Below are positions 23,586-35,216 of a stretch of 64,000 nucleotides of DNA, piece after piece (position 1 is the first letter of the stretch; the number at the start of each line of letters is the position of its first letter). Source of the DNA: Euonymus europaeus (taxonomy: Eukaryota; Streptophyta; Magnoliopsida; Celastrales; Celastraceae); the NCBI GenBank assembly GCA_963580455.1, contig OY756972.1, positions 2,557,001 through 2,621,000 of the forward strand, read 5' to 3'. Both the position numbers and the translations under genes were made by a program. The notes beneath the pieces were generated by a model. That model was not told the origin of the DNA. It saw only the letters and a program-made list of their open reading frames with translations, and made no database searches.

Positions 23586-24300
23586 TTAGTACTCTTACTC
23601 TCGGATATTATTAGTTTGACCGGAATTGCAGAGTGAAAAGGACAAGATCCAGATTCGTTATGAGACACTAGAGTACAACAAAGATTCTAAGACATGCAGT
23701 GCAAGATGAATTGAATTGTCAAACAGCAGATCTGCTGTTGCCAAAAAAAAAAGAATGAAAAGGATTCAATTAGGAGCAGAAGAATCACTTTGAAATTAAT
23801 GTAAGTTCGGTTAAATGAAGGACATGTACGATATCTACGTATTTGTGTAGTGTGTCTCTGTCTATTTCGCTCGTGGTAACAGACAACCAAAACGGAAAAA
23901 CTCGGTAAGGAGCAGGAGGAGGAGTGGAGGAGATCTAATTTAATAAATTAAACAAATGGATAAATTGAAGATTTGGTTTGTAAAGGAAGGAGAGAGAATC
24001 TGTTACTGGATGGGATGGGGTTCCTTCTTTGTTCTTTCTTTGCCTCGCCTTGTGGTTTCTACTTTCTCGTCTACTTCCCGTTACATAGAAAGAAAGAAAG
24101 AAAGCAGCGTTTCCTTGTAAGTCCACCTTCCTGGAGTTTTCAATGCGAAAACACGTTTATTTTTCTGTTGGACAAATTCAGTTTTGCGAAGTTAAATCTG
24201 TTTGTTTTGCCTCTCCTTTTGTGTTTTTCATGTTCAATTATATTTTATATACCATCAGAGCAATTCTCTTTTTTTCAAAGTACAGATTGCTACCGGTTTA
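23586..24300 (-). promoter_or_regulatory. 5' UTR and promoter region of UXT (approximate)
   Basis: This is the sequence directly upstream of the UXT ATG. No unambiguous TATA box could be assigned. It contains a short GAAA tandem run (about 24090-24103) and a CT-rich stretch. The extent is inferred from position only. Confidence 0.35.
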
Positions 24301-24890
24301 ATCAAATATAAAATCTATGCTTCAGGGCACAACAATGGTGTCCACATTTTTTTCCTCATTAAAATTTAAACTGGATTACATCTTTATTATATAAAAAGTC
24401 AAAATACAAACTCATTTACATAAGCAAAACATGTATCTCAATACAGCCATATAAGCAAAACAAAAAAATTTATACATTTTTCCCTCTCAATATTTGTCAA
24501 ACATCTAATCTTCCATTCCATCATTCATTTTCTAATACAAAACTACATTAAAATCAATATTGAGTCCACATTTTTTACAAAAAATTAAGTCACATACTCA
24601 TTCATATTACAAAAAAAAGAACTCATAATACAGTCACATATAGGGGCAAAGCTATGCATGAGTGAGGGGTAGCTAACCAAGCAAAAAAAAAAAAAAAAAG
24701 CTTAATTATATGTAAATATTAAATAAGTCTCTCCTGAATTTTGATTTTAGCCTTATATAAAATTGGAAAATACTCTTTTAGTCCTTATTTATTTTCTTAC
24801 ATGGATGATCTTAGTGAAATTGAAAATGAAGTTATTATGCAAAGCTTTCAATCTATGAAGTCTCATAGAGAGCAATTGTAATAGAACTAG
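24301..24890. other. AT-rich intergenic DNA
   Basis: An A17-A18 homopolymer lies at about 24684-24700. No gene or element end recognised. Confidence 0.4.
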
Positions 24891-25583
24891 ATATTTTGTA
24901 ATCTTTAACTCTATTGGTTTAGAATTATTATTTGTGTAAGTCAATCCGACTAGGTATTTGAGTATTGGGTATTTGAATTATTATATATATCAATGCAGTC
25001 AAATAAATACAAACACACATTCTCAGACATTATCCCCTCCCCAACAAAAAGAAAGACATATCATTTTGCTGTGAAGAATCAACCATGCTTGATGAAGTTC
25101 CAGTTGCACTAGAATTAGGAATCATAGCCATAGTTATTGAGGATCAACCTTCTCTACTTTTTGAAAAATAAGAGAAGATGAAGCCAACAACTTTTCTCTT
25201 TACTTAAACACAAGATTGTGCTTTCTATAAGTGAAGGAAAGAAGCTTCCTGAAGAAGAATAAGCCTGGAGAGAGAGAGATGTTTGTTTCACTTAGTTGGG
25301 AGGTTCACTGCATATCAATACATGGAACATGATATATATACCTTAACCCAATAAGTGAAAGCCCAATTGCAAACTTTTATTGGACTCAACCATGAAAGTC
25401 CAATGGCATTTGGTATCTGACAAGGCTAGCACATATAATTAACTTTAATTAGTCACATAAATATGTTTTCTTATAGAACCTTAATTTACTTGAGCATATG
25501 CATGCATTATAAATTGTACACTTGTCGAGCAATACCTTGATTAAGTAGTTCACATTAGTCCATTAGGTGATTAAATTCCAACA
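24890..25583 (-). mobile_element. Copia-type LTR with adjoining polyprotein start (relic)
   Basis: On the minus strand a TG-start LTR-like sequence begins TGTTGGAATTTAATCACC at 25583. It carries a GGTATATATATCATG TATA-like region near 25345-25330 and a CT-rich leader. It then runs into an ATG at about 25126 with the open stretch MAMIPNSSATGTSSSMVDSS, which resembles the N-terminus of copia polyproteins. A stop follows after about 34 codons. No primer-binding site was found between LTR and ATG, so the arrangement is rearranged or misjudged. Confidence 0.4.
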
Positions 25584-25679
25584 CAAAAAGGTTAAATACA
25601 CAAGAAATAGGCACCACAAACCCACTATAATTTAACAAGAAATAGACACCACAAACCCACTATAAGCAATTATGTCTAT

Positions 25680-27160
25680 TTTGTCTACTTAAGAATCAAT
25701 AATAGATGTATTTTAGACAAGGATATCCAACCAAAGCCTGACTCTAAATATACAATAAAGCTGAGAAAATATTTGCAGTTATTGAAACTTAATGTCTGCA
25801 TGGGTCCACAAATGTCACTATGGACCAATTCTGGAACATCAGTAGCCCTCTAGTGCGCCTGTTGAGGAAATGACTCCTTATGTTGTTTGGCCATCACACA
25901 CCCTCCATATAGACCAACCGTGGTTGAAATAGATGGTAAGCCAATTACCATATTTTCTTTCGCAAGAAGCTATCTGTCCGTTTGGATTAGAGTATGTCTC
26001 ATAGAGTATAAGCTCTCATAAAGCGTAAAAGCTGAGAGTGTCTGAGAGTACGGGTGACAGAGTATAAGCTATACTCTGAAACAAACGGAGAGGCTTTTAA
26101 GATTGAGATTACCCATCCTCTTATGCCATAATATTGAAGTAGCACACGGTGTCACATTAGCCTAAAGAGTCATACTGTCATAGTCTCATTTTCTTTCAAT
26201 TTCAAAGGGAAATTTCGATTTGGCCTCATCTTAACTTCCATGTACAATCTTCCTAAGCGTCTTTATCAAACATTGAGCAATTATTCCCTTTGAAATTAAG
26301 TTCATAACCACTCTCTATCATTTTTCCAACGCTAAGAAGAATTTGACTCAAAGCTGGAACAAACAAGACTTTGTCTATAAATTTTGTCTCTCCTCTTGAC
26401 TGAATTTTAATCTCGTCCCTTCCTACAGCAACAACTAAAGTTCGATTCCCTAACTTCATGGTAGTAGTAATAGTTGGGCCCAAGCTATCAAATAAATGAT
26501 GATCGGTAGCCATATGAGCACTAGCCCCATAGTCAATAAACCAAGTGTTAGAATAAGACACAAATAGAATCAGCCTGTCCAGCATAAAATAGAGTTATCT
26601 GAGAGGAACCATTAGTAGTAGCAAAATTTGCTTGTCCACCTTGTTTGAATTATTAATTCTTTTGAACATGCCCAAATCGTTTACAAGAATGACATTGTGG
26701 CTTACCTTTAAACCAACAGTCAGAGGCAAAATGACTCATTCGCTTGCAAATGTCACAAGGAGACCAAACATTTTGCCCCTGCCCTTGTGAGGAAGATAAT
26801 TTTTTGGATTCATCATGTATATTCACCCTAGCTTGGAAAGCAAACTCAAGCGATGAAGATTGTTTATTAGCCAGACGTGACAACATACCACAACCCCTCA
26901 GACATCAAATATGTGCACGAACCTTCCATGAGGGATAATCAGTGCAAGTGAAAATTGGAATTCGATTTGATCAGTCGCTAGATGAAGCCATCACGAACTT
27001 CAAAAAAAAATTAATCTTCAATCATAGATCTTCCTGCTCCGATACCACTGTAGAAGTTGAGAACCTTGCAAAAGAGATTAGACAATCTACAACTCACAAT
27101 AGATCAGTATGGAGAAGCACACCAGAAAATCTTTGAAATCTTCTTTCTTTGCATTGTTGT
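25680..27160 (-). mobile_element. Ty1/copia retrotransposon remnant (PBS, zinc knuckle, protease, pre-integrase)
   Basis: Read on the minus strand: an LTR end …CTTCTACA (27049 in plus coordinates); a primer-binding site TGGTATCGGAGC (27047-27036), one base from the usual initiator-Met tRNA complement; a much shortened gag with zinc knuckle CDICKRMSHFASDC (about 26770-26728) and a second CHSCKRFGH; then protease WFIDYGASAHM (about 26540-26510), where the usual catalytic D(S/T)GA reads DYGA. After 26250 come CVMAKQHKESFPQQAH (pre-integrase zinc region, about 25895) and LVHSDICGPMQT (integrase start). It stops near 25680. A small MITE interrupts it at 25977-26089. Confidence 0.75.
25977..26089. 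mobile_element. Short MITE-like inverted repeat inside the copia relic
   Basis: TCCGTTTGG at the left pairs with CAAACGGA at the right, and the arms share AGAGTATAAGCT-type sequence, giving an almost fully palindromic 113 bp. The CTTATAC words recall the MITE family at 21050 and 35220. No target duplication could be defined. Confidence 0.5.
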
Positions 27161-27330
27161 CTTGAAGGACCTACAACAAACCATTAGAGTTGCGGGGTGC
27201 AACCTAGAAGTTACAGGTTCAATTTCTAAAAACATTCTTCAAATATTATATGTGTAAGGTCTGATATATCCTCTATATCCCGGACCCCGAACAGGAATCC
27301 TCATGCATGGGAGTTATTTATCTTTTTTTA
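27161..27330 (+). mobile_element. SINE (Au-like), plus strand
   Basis: A box B-like GGTTCAATTTC lies at 27216-27226, after a diverged tRNA-like head. The body has TGTGTAAGGTCTGATATATC, ATATCCCGGACCCCG and CCTCATGCATGGGAG, which are Au-SINE body phrases, and it ends in a T-rich tail near 27330. It follows the 117-bp LTR fragment of the copia relic and probably inserted into that LTR. Confidence 0.65.
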
Positions 27331-27962
27331 CCTCAAAAGTTGATATAAATATTCCCTCTTTTTTATGGGCAGGTTGCTCCCTGCCCCTTGGTGCCTTCAA
27401 AAGATAATTTCCAATAAAAAAATGGAGTTCGAACTAATGCTCCATTATCCCTCAAAACATAAATTTCTTAAACCCTTCTATCCACTCATCCCATTTGCAT
27501 TCTGTCACATATCTCTTTTTTTGTTCTTTGTTTTTTTTACAAGCAACCCTTGACGTCTATATGGATACTTGGATAGACCACATATAACTACCACCTCTTG
27601 TCTTCTAATCATCGATTTCTGTTTAAGAAATATCTCTGTCACATCATACCATACACAACTAATGCTTTCCTCATCGTAGTTAAGAAGGTAAACAAGTAAA
27701 AACAAAAAAACTCTAGAATATATTAATGTCACATCCCCATAATCATCAGCTTCAATTCAACCTATACTGCAGCTAGCTAGAATTGTCATCTCAGTGGTTT
27801 CTTATGCAAGCTCTAGGCCTAATTCCAAACGGCCAGGCATAGATGCTCTCAAACCCATCAGCTATTAACAGTTACATAAAATGACAACAAACGAACAGAC
27901 AAAAATATTATTAATTCGCACTAGCTCACACCGTATATAAATGCTGCATACAAATAGGTTGG
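27331..27962. other. Intergenic, downstream of the DC1 locus
   Basis: No supported gene or element. It may include 3' UTR of the minus-strand DC1 locus near 27960. Confidence 0.4.
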
Positions 27963-28814
27963 CTAGTCAATTGTATATCTTCTGCTAGTATGGTTTCTTC
28001 CCCTGACAACGCTCTGAATTAGAACTTGTCCAACAGCTTCTCCAATTCCCTCGACCAGGCCACCAATGAACTCTATGACAACCTGAGAAGCGATCCGAGC
28101 TGCAGTGCCTAGCATGCTCGCTTTCTCTTTTCCCTTGTGGCCATTTGCTTGAAGCACATTCACCGTATTCTTGGCGCAAACTGCATGAATATGGTAATCA
28201 CAAACTGTACAACGGTAGACTCGGCCAGACCTCTTCCTGTTACACTCGCGGCAGACAAAATAAGGGTCATCGCAGTTTGATAGAGTGGTTAAAGGCAAGA
28301 GTTTGATTTGTGCGTGCGGATGGCCCAAGTAGTTGATATCAGTGGAGAGCATGGCACAACATGGATGCATTTGAAAATCGCAAACTGTGCACCTGAAATT
28401 GTAGCCTTTGGTGGGCTTCCCGCAGACGTCACACCTCGAATTCAAGATTCCAGTTTTAGCTATATTGGAAAATGCATAACAGAGCAATTAGATTCCAATT
28501 TTAGCTATGTACTCAGGAAAATTAAAATTAATTAGTTTGGCATTGCAAATTAAAGAGAGAAGGTACGAGATTCACCTGGTTTGGAATAGAATAAGAGATG
28601 GTGTTGGAGGTGGAAGGGATGGTTCTTGAGCCGAAGGAGCCAAGGCGCAGAACTCGTGTAGCTCAAACTGACATTGCTGGCAAGTGAACCTGGTGCCTGC
28701 CCCATATTCCTTGCAGCCGGCACATGAGAAGAGGTCAGGCAAGTTAATTTGAGAGAGACGATGTCGAGGGTGACTGAAATGAAGTATATACTGAAATGAG
28801 AAGAGGTCAGGCAA
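27963..28814 (-). pseudogene. DC1-domain (Cys/His-rich C1-like) protein gene, probably broken
   Basis: Two blocks are clear. 28814-28576 encodes a DC1-like finger (HFSHPRHRLSQINLPDLFSC … CQQCQFELHEFCALAP) and ends at a donor (CAG/GTGAAT). 28459-27963 encodes CDVCGKPTKGYNFRC, HPCCAML, CRECNRKRSGRVYRC, CDYHIHAVC and a Gly-rich C-terminus (VIEFIGGLVEGIGEAVGQV). DC1 proteins are plant zinc-binding proteins of mostly unknown role. Two faults: there is no ATG in frame before the first finger (an in-frame stop precedes it), and the natural acceptor near 28460 puts exon 2 out of frame. Only a poor acceptor at 28435, dropping eight residues, restores the frame. A short direct repeat, GAGAAGAGGTCAGGCAAG, occurs at about 28727 and 28799, the latter at the broken 5' end. 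Confidence 0.7.
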
Positions 28815-29205
28815 GGTTTCTCCTTCTTTTAGCTTTAATCATGGGCAATATAACCATCAGGTATAGCTTTTCCGCATCAAAATCATTCTAATATTCGATC
28901 TAAAGATGAAATGGAGAAAACTTTGCACCCTCTTTATATTTAATTATATTACATATATTTTATTTTCTTAATATTTATTGGATTCAAGCACTTGAAAGAT
29001 ATGGACGTGCACTCAAATGAGGTTTCTTCTAATCCGACCAATTATGTGTATATATTTCTGCTTTTACAAGTGAAGTGATTCACATCCCATTAATACACCA
29101 GGCTAAGAAAAACACGAGTAGAAAAGACACAGAAAAGGAAACAATGTTCTTCCACAAATATTTATATGGTCATTACTCTTTTCTTTTCATTTTTTGATAA
29201 ATGAG
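28815..29205. other. Intergenic, nothing recognised
   Basis: This AT-rich sequence lies upstream of the DC1 locus. No ATG-bearing first exon for that gene was found. Confidence 0.35.
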
Positions 29206-29990
29206 GTTCATTTTATTAATTTAAATTGAGAGGCACAAAGCCACCTGTGTAGCATACATTCTGAAACCAAATCACCACCCAAGAGAGCAAGAAACACGAC
29301 TACCTCTCTAAAGAGAACAATCCCAAACCAGCAAAAGGCCAATAGCCCTAAGCCACCAAAAACAAAAGAAATATCCAAACCCAAGCACCAAATGAGACCA
29401 AGACTGAGACTGGAGAACTCAGATTTCACCAAACTTTTTGGACAGCAGGGTGAAAAACCAGCAGACACATCAAGTCCTCATCTATGGTCTTTAACGGGAA
29501 GTCCTCAACTGTTCACTTAAGCCACCAACATTGACCTTCGAACCAGACAGCATGTAGGCCAAAAATCTGATCACTTTCTCCCTCAGCGGAGCAAAGGCCA
29601 TAAAAAAACTAATATAACAGCATATCCAATAGCCCACAACCAGCAACTATGATAAACTCCATCAGCAAAGCAAAGACCAAACAGAGACATGAAGTAGCGG
29701 AAAATAAAGTCAGGGACATCACCAAATGCAAATCTCCTCACATAAACCTCTCCTCACAAAGACCACAAAATTAACTATCCCAAAGCAAAGACAGAACTAT
29801 TAATCCACCACCAGCAGGAAAAGAAGCATCTCCAGCAGCACAATGAAGGGACAACAGAGTCACAAGCAAGCCAAGAGTAGCAACACCTAACATAGGTCGC
29901 CTCCCATGGTTCCCATAATTACCAGATAACCTGCAAGATGAACAAAGTATTAGAAGCATAAATCCTCTCTGCACTCTCTCCTTATATGTT
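29206..29990 (-). mobile_element. Possible LINE 3' region (untranslated/decayed)
   Basis: The minus strand is rich in T/G with Leu/Val/Phe-type codons and ends at about 29210 in an A-rich stretch next to T-rich flanking DNA (29175-29200), as LINE tails do. No conserved reverse transcriptase or RNase H motif is visible, so this is a weak call based on composition and tail only. Confidence 0.25.
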
Positions 29991-31374
29991 GCTTTTCACT
30001 CGTGTTTCCCTTGTTTCTCTACGGAACCACAAGTACACATGTGTTTCCCACCCCTTCACAGCTTTCATCACTCACAAATGTGATTACGCCTTTGTTTAAA
30101 ATCACCATTAAATTGCATATATCACCTATTAAAAAGTTTTCTCATGCATCTTTTTCGCCTTATCCATGTATATAATTAACCCTCCACCCTTGGATCTTTC
30201 TCAATTTCCATGATGGGTCAAACTAATTAGAAATACCCTAAAAACTTATGGATACTCAGAAGGGGAGCTGTCAAGGTTTTCACTTTTTGGGAGCAGATAT
30301 AAAGATAAGAGCACGTACAATTTAACCAAATATTGTATCAAATTTGAGATTAATATAAATAGCAATTAAACTAACGACAGTGATTGTAAGAATTGTGTGA
30401 CGAATAAGTAAATAAACGGATCGATTTCAAAAAAGGAAGAAATTAAGGTCTAACTTCGTCAAGCAATCCAATTATAAGTTTAATAATAAAGGTCAAGTAT
30501 CAATAACAATCTAGGTTTAAAGATTGATTATTCTTAATTTATTTATTTGGATTTATTAATTGTGACAATAACACGTATTATTAATAACGAACTAATCATG
30601 TATGACCACAGAAAGATTGATCATTCCTAATTAATTTATGTTGATCCATTGATTGTGGCAATAATATGTATTATTAATAACGAATTATTCTTAAGTGTGT
30701 TTGTTTCTTAGGTCTAGAGGCCTATTTATAGCTAATCAAAATCCTAGAAAGTTTCCTTTAATTGGTGTTTTCCTATCCTCAAATGTCTAGACAAATAGAA
30801 ACCAAATTGAACTATGATTTTTGAATTTCAACATCAGTTCTGCGTCTGGCGTTGGGCGTTCGCATAGATTGCACTGTGAAAACTTCCCACCACTTTTATG
30901 TCATTGCACGCTTTAGTGTGAATCGCACGAACACAGTCTTCAATTGGGTAGTAGCTTTAATTCCACCTTGTATGCGCTCTAAACTCGGCCACTTCTTCAT
31001 ATTAACTCTACTACGATAAAAACACGAGAACTTTCATGACATCAATTCAATCTAAATCCAAATAACAATAATGTGATCGAAAATAAGCATATAAATGTGG
31101 TATAAGAATACACATCATCTATTTCATTTATATGTACTCTCACACGTCTTCTTCATTTTTCATCCTTTCTTGTCCATTGATTTAACTGTTGTTATCGATC
31201 TTGACCGTTTAAAGTAGTGAGTTCACTTCCGCCATACTTGTGCGTCTTTCCTTGCGATGGTCAAGGTGGGGTGTGCAATAATGTGATTGAATGATCAAGG
31301 TGGGGTGTGAAACGTATAATCATACTCCTACATCATATATAGAGGGACAAGAAATATTGACGGAGTTGAAAAAA
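29991..31374. other. Intergenic DNA with a local duplication
   Basis: Apart from the ~80-bp direct repeat at 30519-30690 and a short ATCAAGGTGGGGTGTG-type duplication near 31260-31310, no gene or element was recognised. Confidence 0.35.
30519..30690 (+). repeat. Direct repeat, two diverged ~80-bp copies, ~93-bp period
   Basis: AGATTGATTATTCTTAATTT … GTATTATTAATAACGAA in the first copy (from 30519) recurs as AGATTGATCATTCCTAATTA … GTATTATTAATAACGAA in the second (from about 30612). This is a local tandem duplication with moderate divergence. Confidence 0.75.
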
Positions 31375-31780
31375 AATGAAATTTGAATAACGTGTCAACC
31401 ATCAAAACCACCGCAGATAAAGCGAGTAAATCACATATGCAGGCTCTATTGTCATTTCTATATGAACATGGATACTTTTTTGATACTCGGGTCAACCGTA
31501 TAACTAATGAGTTTGAAGATTTGTTTTTCGCAAATGTAGGATCATTAGAGCGATTGCATGTATTTCCACACATGTTCTTGATGTACGCAATATATAAAAC
31601 CAATAGATACAGGTTGCCTCTACTTGAAATTATCGGTGTAACTTTAACGAGTCAGACATTTTACATAGCATTTGCATACTTACACTTACAAAAATAGACA
31701 AGTTATACTCAGTACAGTCCATGTTTTCTTTCGAATTTCATAATTTTTGTTCATGAGCTTGAATAAATTGACATGGCATT
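31375..31780 (+). mobile_element. MULE-OTU copy B: transposase fragment joined to the OTU tail by internal deletion
   Basis: The plus strand reads NNVSTIKTTADKASK, LLSFLYEHGYFFDTRVN, EFEDLFFANVGSLERL, FPHMFLMYAIYKTNRY and LPLLEIIGVTLTSQTFYIAF, closely matching copy C. The first catalytic Asp (LMDATY in copy C) is Tyr here (LMYAIY). After the stop near 31697 the sequence jumps to SVQSMFSFE, the counterpart of SVRPMFSSE at the very end of copy A. The middle of the element has therefore been deleted. Confidence 0.7.
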
Positions 31781-32129
31781 CCATTATTTTATTTTATTAA
31801 AATATACATGATTGGATTGTATTTTCTTTTGAATAATAATGAAAACCCTAACTAATTATAACTTATAACATACTTAATTATAATAAAAGAAAAAAAGCCC
31901 AGAAATATGTTAAATTAGGTTTTTAATTGGTTATTAAAGTTGTCAATTTTTTGAGATCATTTATTATATTTTTATTTTTCAATGATATATATTCAATTAT
32001 AGATATCAAATAAATTTGTTATGATTCTTTATAAATGTGTTGTCTTCAGTGTGGGTGTCTATTATAAAAATTAAAATAATTTATTTCTTATTTATAATAA
32101 TCAAAGTATTAAAATATTTCTAAGTTCTT
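31781..32129. other. AT-rich DNA between two MULE-OTU copies
   Basis: No reading frame; it separates a plus-strand and a minus-strand copy of the same transposon family. Confidence 0.4.
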
Positions 32130-34060
32130 TGTTATCGTCCTTACGGTTTGCTTCATTGCTTGTAACCAAGAGACACAACAATCGATGGAAAACCACAATT
32201 TCCATCTGGTCTCACATCATGTACGTCCACAATGTATGGATGCAGTAAAGATGTGAACTAATCAATATATGATCGTGAAGAATAGTTTTCTTTCCCTACC
32301 TCAAACTTTCTTATGTAGAGAGAGACTGAGAATTATAAATAGAGGAACAACTGTGTCTCGGTGGTTCATTTGAGGGGAAAAAATCATGCTCAAACATCTT
32401 TGAGTCGGGGCATTTGGATGAGCAACTATGTCTGGGAAGTTCCCGATGCTAAGAAAATCACTCTGATCAACACCACTGGCAACAAAATTCTTATATGTGG
32501 TGGTGGGTACATTTTTCTTTGTGGACAGGCGTCCTCTAGTGTTGGTCTTCACAGTCGATTCTTGAAGAGAAGTTGTCGAAGGTTTGAATATGTCTCTCAA
32601 ATTTTTTAGCCAACTGACTTTTACATGTCTTGTCTGTTTGAACTGTTTTGTGAACATTTATACATAAGCGCTACTGTCGATGTCATCATCTTCAAGCGAC
32701 TCAAACGGCAATAGATCAAGCTTTCTCCAAAATTTATCAACAGCATCAAGCGATATGCTATGACCTTTGCTCATGTACATGGCTTGTTCGTGAGCACATG
32801 ACAGTCCATAACACCTACGAAGTTGACATCTGCATCTGTAAGCAACCTCTTTGACTTCTTTCAACCGCTCAAACTCCATCCACGTGAGATTCAACCCCTC
32901 GATCGCAACAAAATCACGTAATTCCTGAAAGTGATATATATTGAATCGGTGTGGAATGATGGTTCTGCTTCTCTCAATACCTACTTTGATAGTTGTGTCT
33001 TGTGATTGGATAACTTGATGAATCCACATTATGGATCTCTCCAAGTCTGAATGTGACGAGCATAAATATATTTTCAGCTTAGCATATGACTCTCAACCCT
33101 ATTAGTCATGTGGTTTCCAAAATGCAGATATCTGTCATCAAGGCAGACACAATCATCTACTTATACGGAGTCAGCCATACATCTTTCAGATATTGCACAA
33201 CTGTCGGGAACTTCTGTAAGACTACTTCAAGGAGTGTCTTATTGCTCATGTAGGCGTTCTCATTTTAAGATTTTAGCACCGTAGTCCACATACAGTAGAA
33301 TGCATTCTAAACTCTATTGTCTTGTATTGATGACTTGCATCTACCTAAAGTACTCTAATAGATGTGCCATCTACAGAGTAGTTTAGATGCGTCAGGAAAT
33401 ACCTGTGCACACGTCTTCATCAACCCTAACTCTCTAACTGTAACGATCACTCGTAGGCCACAACATCTCTGAGTTGTAGATCGCAAACATTTCAAAGCCC
33501 AAGTATAAATGGCCTCTTTTTTCGAATTCAAATATGTAAAAGCTATGTAAAATGTCTGATTGGTTGAAGTCACACCGACTATTTCAAGGAGAGGCAAACC
33601 GTATCGATTGGTCTGATATGTCGCATCCATCAAGAAAACGTGCGGAAATATTGCAAGCAGTCGCTGTAGCGAGACAAGATGTGCAAAGAACAAATCTTCA
33701 AGCTCATTAGTTGTACTGTTTGCTCGATGATCAAAAAAGTACCCATGGACATTGAAGAATGTTAACATATCCTACATTCGTCAATGACCCAATATCTCAG
33801 CCCTCTTTTGCTTTTTTCGTGCATTATATATGGTTCTAATAGTTGACACGTTATTTGGATCTTGCCTTTTCAACTCCGTCAAGATGTCCTGTGACTTGAG
33901 ATTTTGTGCAGACATGTCAACCATAACTTGAATTTCAGATTCAGAAAGCCTATCAGAGTATGGATGTCCCTCCATATATATATGTTGCAGAAGCATGATT
34001 ATGCTCCTCACACACCACTTCCACCATCCAATTATCGTGTACCTTCATTTTTCTCCCCAT
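32130..34060 (-). mobile_element. MULE-OTU copy C: nearly full-length but mutated Mutator-like element ORF
   Basis: On the minus strand, in order: N-terminal DNA-binding-like segment SESEIQVMVDMSAQNLKSQD (34011-33781); MULE transposase domain with FPHVFLMDATYQTNRYGLPL and FPDASKLLCRWHIY (33768-33355); SWIM finger CRCQLRRCYGLSCAH (33044-32658); linker KTNTRGRLSTKKNVPTTTYK (32657-32301); and an OTU-like start DVRPDGNCGF-PSIVVSLGY near 32225-32165. It breaks off about 30 bases later. The second catalytic Asp appears lost (usual VTDREL reads VTVREL), and several stops separate the segments. Confidence 0.8.
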
Positions 34061-35216
34061 CAATGTGAACAGACAATCCACTTTTTTTGTGCTGGTATGC
34101 TTCGTTGAGGGTTTCTTGTTTGGGTAATTTCCACCACGATCACATATAAATTGTATTCTAGGTTTTTTTTACCAAAACCACCAATCTCTTATCTACTGAT
34201 GATGATGATATATCCCAATTTACATCATGTTTGTTGAACCCAATCAATCAACGACTGGCGTGATGTGAACACCTAAGATGTATTAGTTTTTATTAGAAAA
34301 TTATGAATATTCATTCTACCTACCAAAATAACTCATATTTTAAGTGACTAAAACTAATACCTTATCAATTTCAAATTCACATTTACCGTCGACTTTGATG
34401 TTCTCTGTCATCTCGTCCGCATGTTCGTATTCTTGCTTTACTTCATATGACATCAAATCACCCTACCAACAATGTAATTTAACTTTAATATTTGCAGTCA
34501 CCTCTAAAGAAGAACTTTTTAAAAAATACTAAATATAATATACAAACCATAGAGTCATAAATCCATATAAATATCGTTCGAACAATATTGGTAGTAATGA
34601 AGAGTTATGATGACATAATACTGGACTTTCAAGACAAAACAGGGGAAAATATTAAGGATAATATTGCCTCAACGTCCACATAATACTTATAAAATAATGG
34701 ATATATAGATGTTACAATTTATTTAATCTAAAAGAATCCATTGCAAAATTGTCTTAAAGTATCCAAAAGAGGGGTTAGAGATTCTCATATTGACGATGAA
34801 ATGTTAAATAGTATATTATGCCGGTATATATGGATCGCTTTAAGCTAATCAATAAACAAAATTTTTTTTTACTTAGGCGATGCCATTATCACCATGATAT
34901 TAAAATTAAATAAATTAACTCTTCTTCACTTAAATAGGTGTATGATCGCTTTAAGCTAATCACACACTTATTTACTATGAGCTCATCCAAAATTTAAATT
35001 TACAAATCCATTCAACGTGTAGTTGTCAAGAATTAAACTAAAGGGTGTCAATTAATAGGAAGTTTAATATAATATCACAAGAAACCTTAATACATTGTAC
35101 AAAACAAAAGGCAAACATCCGATTTATATAGCATATAAGCAATTATATATATACACACACTTAAACATACTAAACCGATATTAAAAATTGTCAAAAGGAA
35201 ATTTTGAAGGACCCAT
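34061..35216. other. AT-rich intergenic DNA
   Basis: No supported gene, RNA or repeat on either strand. Confidence 0.4.
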
